Assembly: GCA_965223245.1 (NCBI GenBank)
Contig: CBDCVY010000013.1
Location: 1,054,001 to 1,118,000 of the forward strand
DNA from: CBDCVY01 sp965223245
GTDB taxonomy: Bacteria > Nitrospinota > Nitrospinia > Nitrospinales > Nitrospinaceae
DNA length: 64,000 bases
Reading direction: 5' to 3'
This document shows positions 62,199 to 64,000 of the stretch, in pieces. Made by a program: the position numbers and the translations under genes. Under the pieces are notes generated by a model, which made no database searches, was not told the DNA's origin, and worked only from the letters and a program-made list of their open reading frames with translations. Each line of letters opens with the position of its first letter. The first letter of the stretch is position 1.

Positions 62199-64000
62199 TT
62201 TACCTGTGCTCCTGGTGGCAACTCATCATCAAATCCCGCCACCACTATTTTGTCGTCTATACTTCCGGCGAGAATCATTCCCTGTGATTCAAGACCCATA
62301 AGTTTTGCGGGTTTTAAATTGGCGACGACTATAACGGTTCGACCTATTAAGGATTCCGGTTCATAGGATTGAGAAATTCCTGCTAATACTTGTCTTTTTT
62401 CAGAACCCAAATCCACTTGTATTTTGATTAATTTTTTAGATTTTTTTACTTTTTCGGCGGCAATAATTTTGGCCGTGCGTAAATCTAATTTCATAAAATC
62501 TTCAATTGTGATTTCTTCTTTCAATTCCAGTTTAGGAGGTTTTGAAGTTGAGTTTTCTGAGGAAGATATATCCACAGTTTCTAATATCTTTTTTGCAGCA
62601 TCTTCTTCAATTCGCGGAAAAATTTGTGGTCCTTGAGAAGTTTGAGTTCCTGGTTGTATCCATCCCCACTGCTGCGTGGAATCAAGTCCCTGTTTGTCAA
62701 TAGCTGTTCCAAGTCCTAATTGTTCCATTATATTTTCGCCCGTAGCCGGCATAAAAGGAGTCAATAAAATTGCGATGACCCTCAAAGCTTCTGCTGTATT
62801 GTAAAGGACTGTGTCCAATCGAGCTTTTCCTTCTTCCGTCTTAGCTAAGTTCCAGGGAGCAGTGTGATTTATATATTGATTGGAGGTGTCCAGTAATTCC
62901 CAAATTTTCACTAAAATTTTGCTGTAAGCCAGTTCATCGTAAAGTTTGTCGACTTCTTCGAGAACGGACTTTGCTTTTTCAATGAGGTTTGAGTCTTCTT
63001 CATGGGTAACACTTGGTTTCGGGACTACTCCTTTGTAATATTTTTTGAGCATGTTTAAGGTGCGGTTTACGAGATTACCCAAATTGTTGGCTAAATCACT
63101 GTTAACCCGGCCAATTAAAGCTTTATGGGAAAAGTCTCCATCCAGGCCAAAGGGAACTTCGCGCATTAAAAAATATCGAATCACGTCAACCCCAAATTGA
63201 TCAATGAGTAAATTGGGTTCTACAACATTTCTTAAGGATTTTGACATCTTTTGACCGTTCACAGTCCACCAGCCGTGGGCGAAGATATTTTTGGGTAACT
63301 CTAACCCCATTGCATTTAACATGGTCGACCAATAAACCGAATGAGTCGTGAGAATGTCTTTGCCAATTAAATGATGGTTGGCAGGCCAATAGCCACTCTG
63401 CTTGATTTCCTCCAAATGACCATGTATCGAAATATAATTGATAAGGGCATCAAACCATACATAAGTAACAAACTTATCATCAAAGGGTAGGGGAATTCCC
63501 CAGGGAAGTCTTTCCTTGGGTCGTGAAATGCAAAGGTCACCTAATGGTTTTTTTAAAAAACCTAAAATTTCATTGCGTCTTGCAGCGGGTTCAACAAACT
63601 CAGGATGTTTTTCAATATGATCCACTAACCAATCCTGATATTTCCCCATTTTGAAAAAATAATTATGCTCCTTGATTTTGTCTACCTTGCGCCCACATTC
63701 CGGACAGTTTCCCTCAACTAAATCCTTCTCCGTCCAAAATCGTTCGTCGGGCATGCAATACCATCCCTCATAACTGTCCTTATAGATCTCACCTTTTTGG
63801 TGCAAATTATTTAAAATCTCCCGAACTACTTTTTGATGACGTTCTTCGGTAGTGCGGATGAAGTCATTGTTACTTATATTAAAGCGTTCCCACAATTCTT
63901 TGAACCGAATGTGTAAATCGTTCACATGGGTTTGTGGGTCTTTACCCGTTGCTTCTGCGGCCTGTTGCACTTTTTGGCCGTGCTCGTCCGTTCCGGTTAA
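62195..64000 (-). CDS. metG: Methionyl-tRNA synthetase, N-terminus beyond the window
   Basis: The visible 601 residues run from LTGTDEHGQKV at the edge to the stop, so only the first part (including the HIGH motif) is missing. Present are the zinc knuckle (CMPDERFW, NCPECGRKV), the KMSKS loop (GQKMSKSLRN), the anticodon-binding helices, and a C-terminal EMAP-like tRNA-binding domain (LDLRTAKIIAAEKVKKSKKL, then VVANLKPAKLMG). It charges initiator and elongator tRNA with methionine. It overlaps the TatD fusion by four bases. Long linker and added domain are usual for the dimeric type. Confidence 0.96.
   Translation of the reverse strand, partial: LTGTDEHGQKVQQAAEATGKDPQTHVNDLHIRFKELWERFNISNNDFIRTTEERHQKVVREILNNLHQKGEIYKDSYEGWYCMPDERFWTEKDLVEGNCPECGRKVDKIKEHNYFFKMGKYQDWLVDHIEKHPEFVEPAARRNEILGFLKKPLGDLCISRPKERLPWGIPLPFDDKFVTYVWFDALINYISIHGHLEEIKQSGYWPANHHLIGKDILTTHSVYWSTMLNAMGLELPKNIFAHGWWTVNGQKMSKSLRNVVEPNLLIDQFGVDVIRYFLMREVPFGLDGDFSHKALIGRVNSDLANNLGNLVNRTLNMLKKYYKGVVPKPSVTHEEDSNLIEKAKSVLEEVDKLYDELAYSKILVKIWELLDTSNQYINHTAPWNLAKTEEGKARLDTVLYNTAEALRVIAILLTPFMPATGENIMEQLGLGTAIDKQGLDSTQQWGWIQPGTQTSQGPQIFPRIEEDAAKKILETVDISSSENSTSKPPKLELKEEITIEDFMKLDLRTAKIIAAEKVKKSKKLIKIQVDLGSEKRQVLAGISQSYEPESLIGRTVIVVANLKPAKLMGLESQGMILAGSIDDKIVVAGFDDELPPGAQVK

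Noticed and set aside
1..64000. Phage, insertion sequence, CRISPR, tRNA or rRNA content
   Set aside because: I looked through the spacers for transposase remnants, direct repeats with regular spacing and tRNA-like folds and saw none.

Overview
The window is AT-rich bacterial DNA (roughly 35-40% GC by eye), densely packed with chromosomal housekeeping genes. I see no phage, plasmid, insertion sequence, CRISPR array, rRNA or tRNA. The cell suggested is Gram-negative, flagellated and probably autotrophic or microaerophilic. The basis is motAB and fliD/fliS, a secreted AMIN-type amidase, HtrA, and a four-gene 2-oxoacid:ferredoxin oxidoreductase with succinyl-CoA synthetase nearby. The gene mix resembles Nitrospinota or a deep delta-type lineage, but this is inference and no marker in the window proves it.

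Layout. 1-6 kb: an MFS transporter cut by the edge, cinA, a tiny zinc-ribbon membrane protein, a rhomboid protease, and divergent from it a large STAND/NACHT ATPase with a C-terminal FGE-sulfatase (C-type-lectin-like) domain. 6.2-9.2 kb: a response regulator with a degenerate HD-GYP domain, then motA and motB. 9.3-13.9 kb: riboflavin operon ribD-ribE-ribBA-ribH with nusB and a phosphoesterase. 14-19.5 kb: amidase, der, and a metallo-beta-lactamase-fold protein with two cyclic-nucleotide-binding domains. 19.7-22.5 kb: an EF-G paralogue, an IHF/HU protein and a MerR regulator. 22.5-29.1 kb: secreted zincin, DUF1566 protein, aldehyde dehydrogenase, and NtrY kinase with DUF4390. 29.3-36.4 kb (minus): mutS, HIT, ybeY, phoH, folE, a PTPS/QueD protein, an FmdB zinc ribbon, a secreted protein and ndk. 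36.5-39.8 kb (minus): ferredoxin oxidoreductase delta, gamma, beta, alpha. 40-42.4 kb: a block of small orphan genes. 42.5-43.7 kb: tetR-osmC, with three copies of one palindromic operator. 43.9-48.1 kb (minus): sucCD and fliD-fliS. 48.4-56.9 kb: DEDDy exonuclease, a PGRP-type amidase, MoxR, a TPR/peptidase MA lipoprotein-like protein, DUF4175 and slipin. 57-59 kb: two orphan membrane proteins. 59.1-64 kb (minus): htrA, DUF423, a TatD/radical-SAM fusion, and metG cut by the edge.

Functional links readable from sequence. fliD has a near-perfect sigma-28 promoter, so late flagellar genes should follow the usual FliA hierarchy. TetR probably represses itself and osmC through shared operators. 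folE and the PTPS gene overlap and catalyse consecutive steps. DUF4175, peptidase MA and MoxR look like one envelope-linked operon. The least-described items are the NACHT-FGE protein, the MBL-CNB-CNB protein, the degenerate HD-GYP regulator in the motor operon, and the EF-G paralogue that lacks the catalytic histidine. I found no clear multi-gene system that is certainly new.
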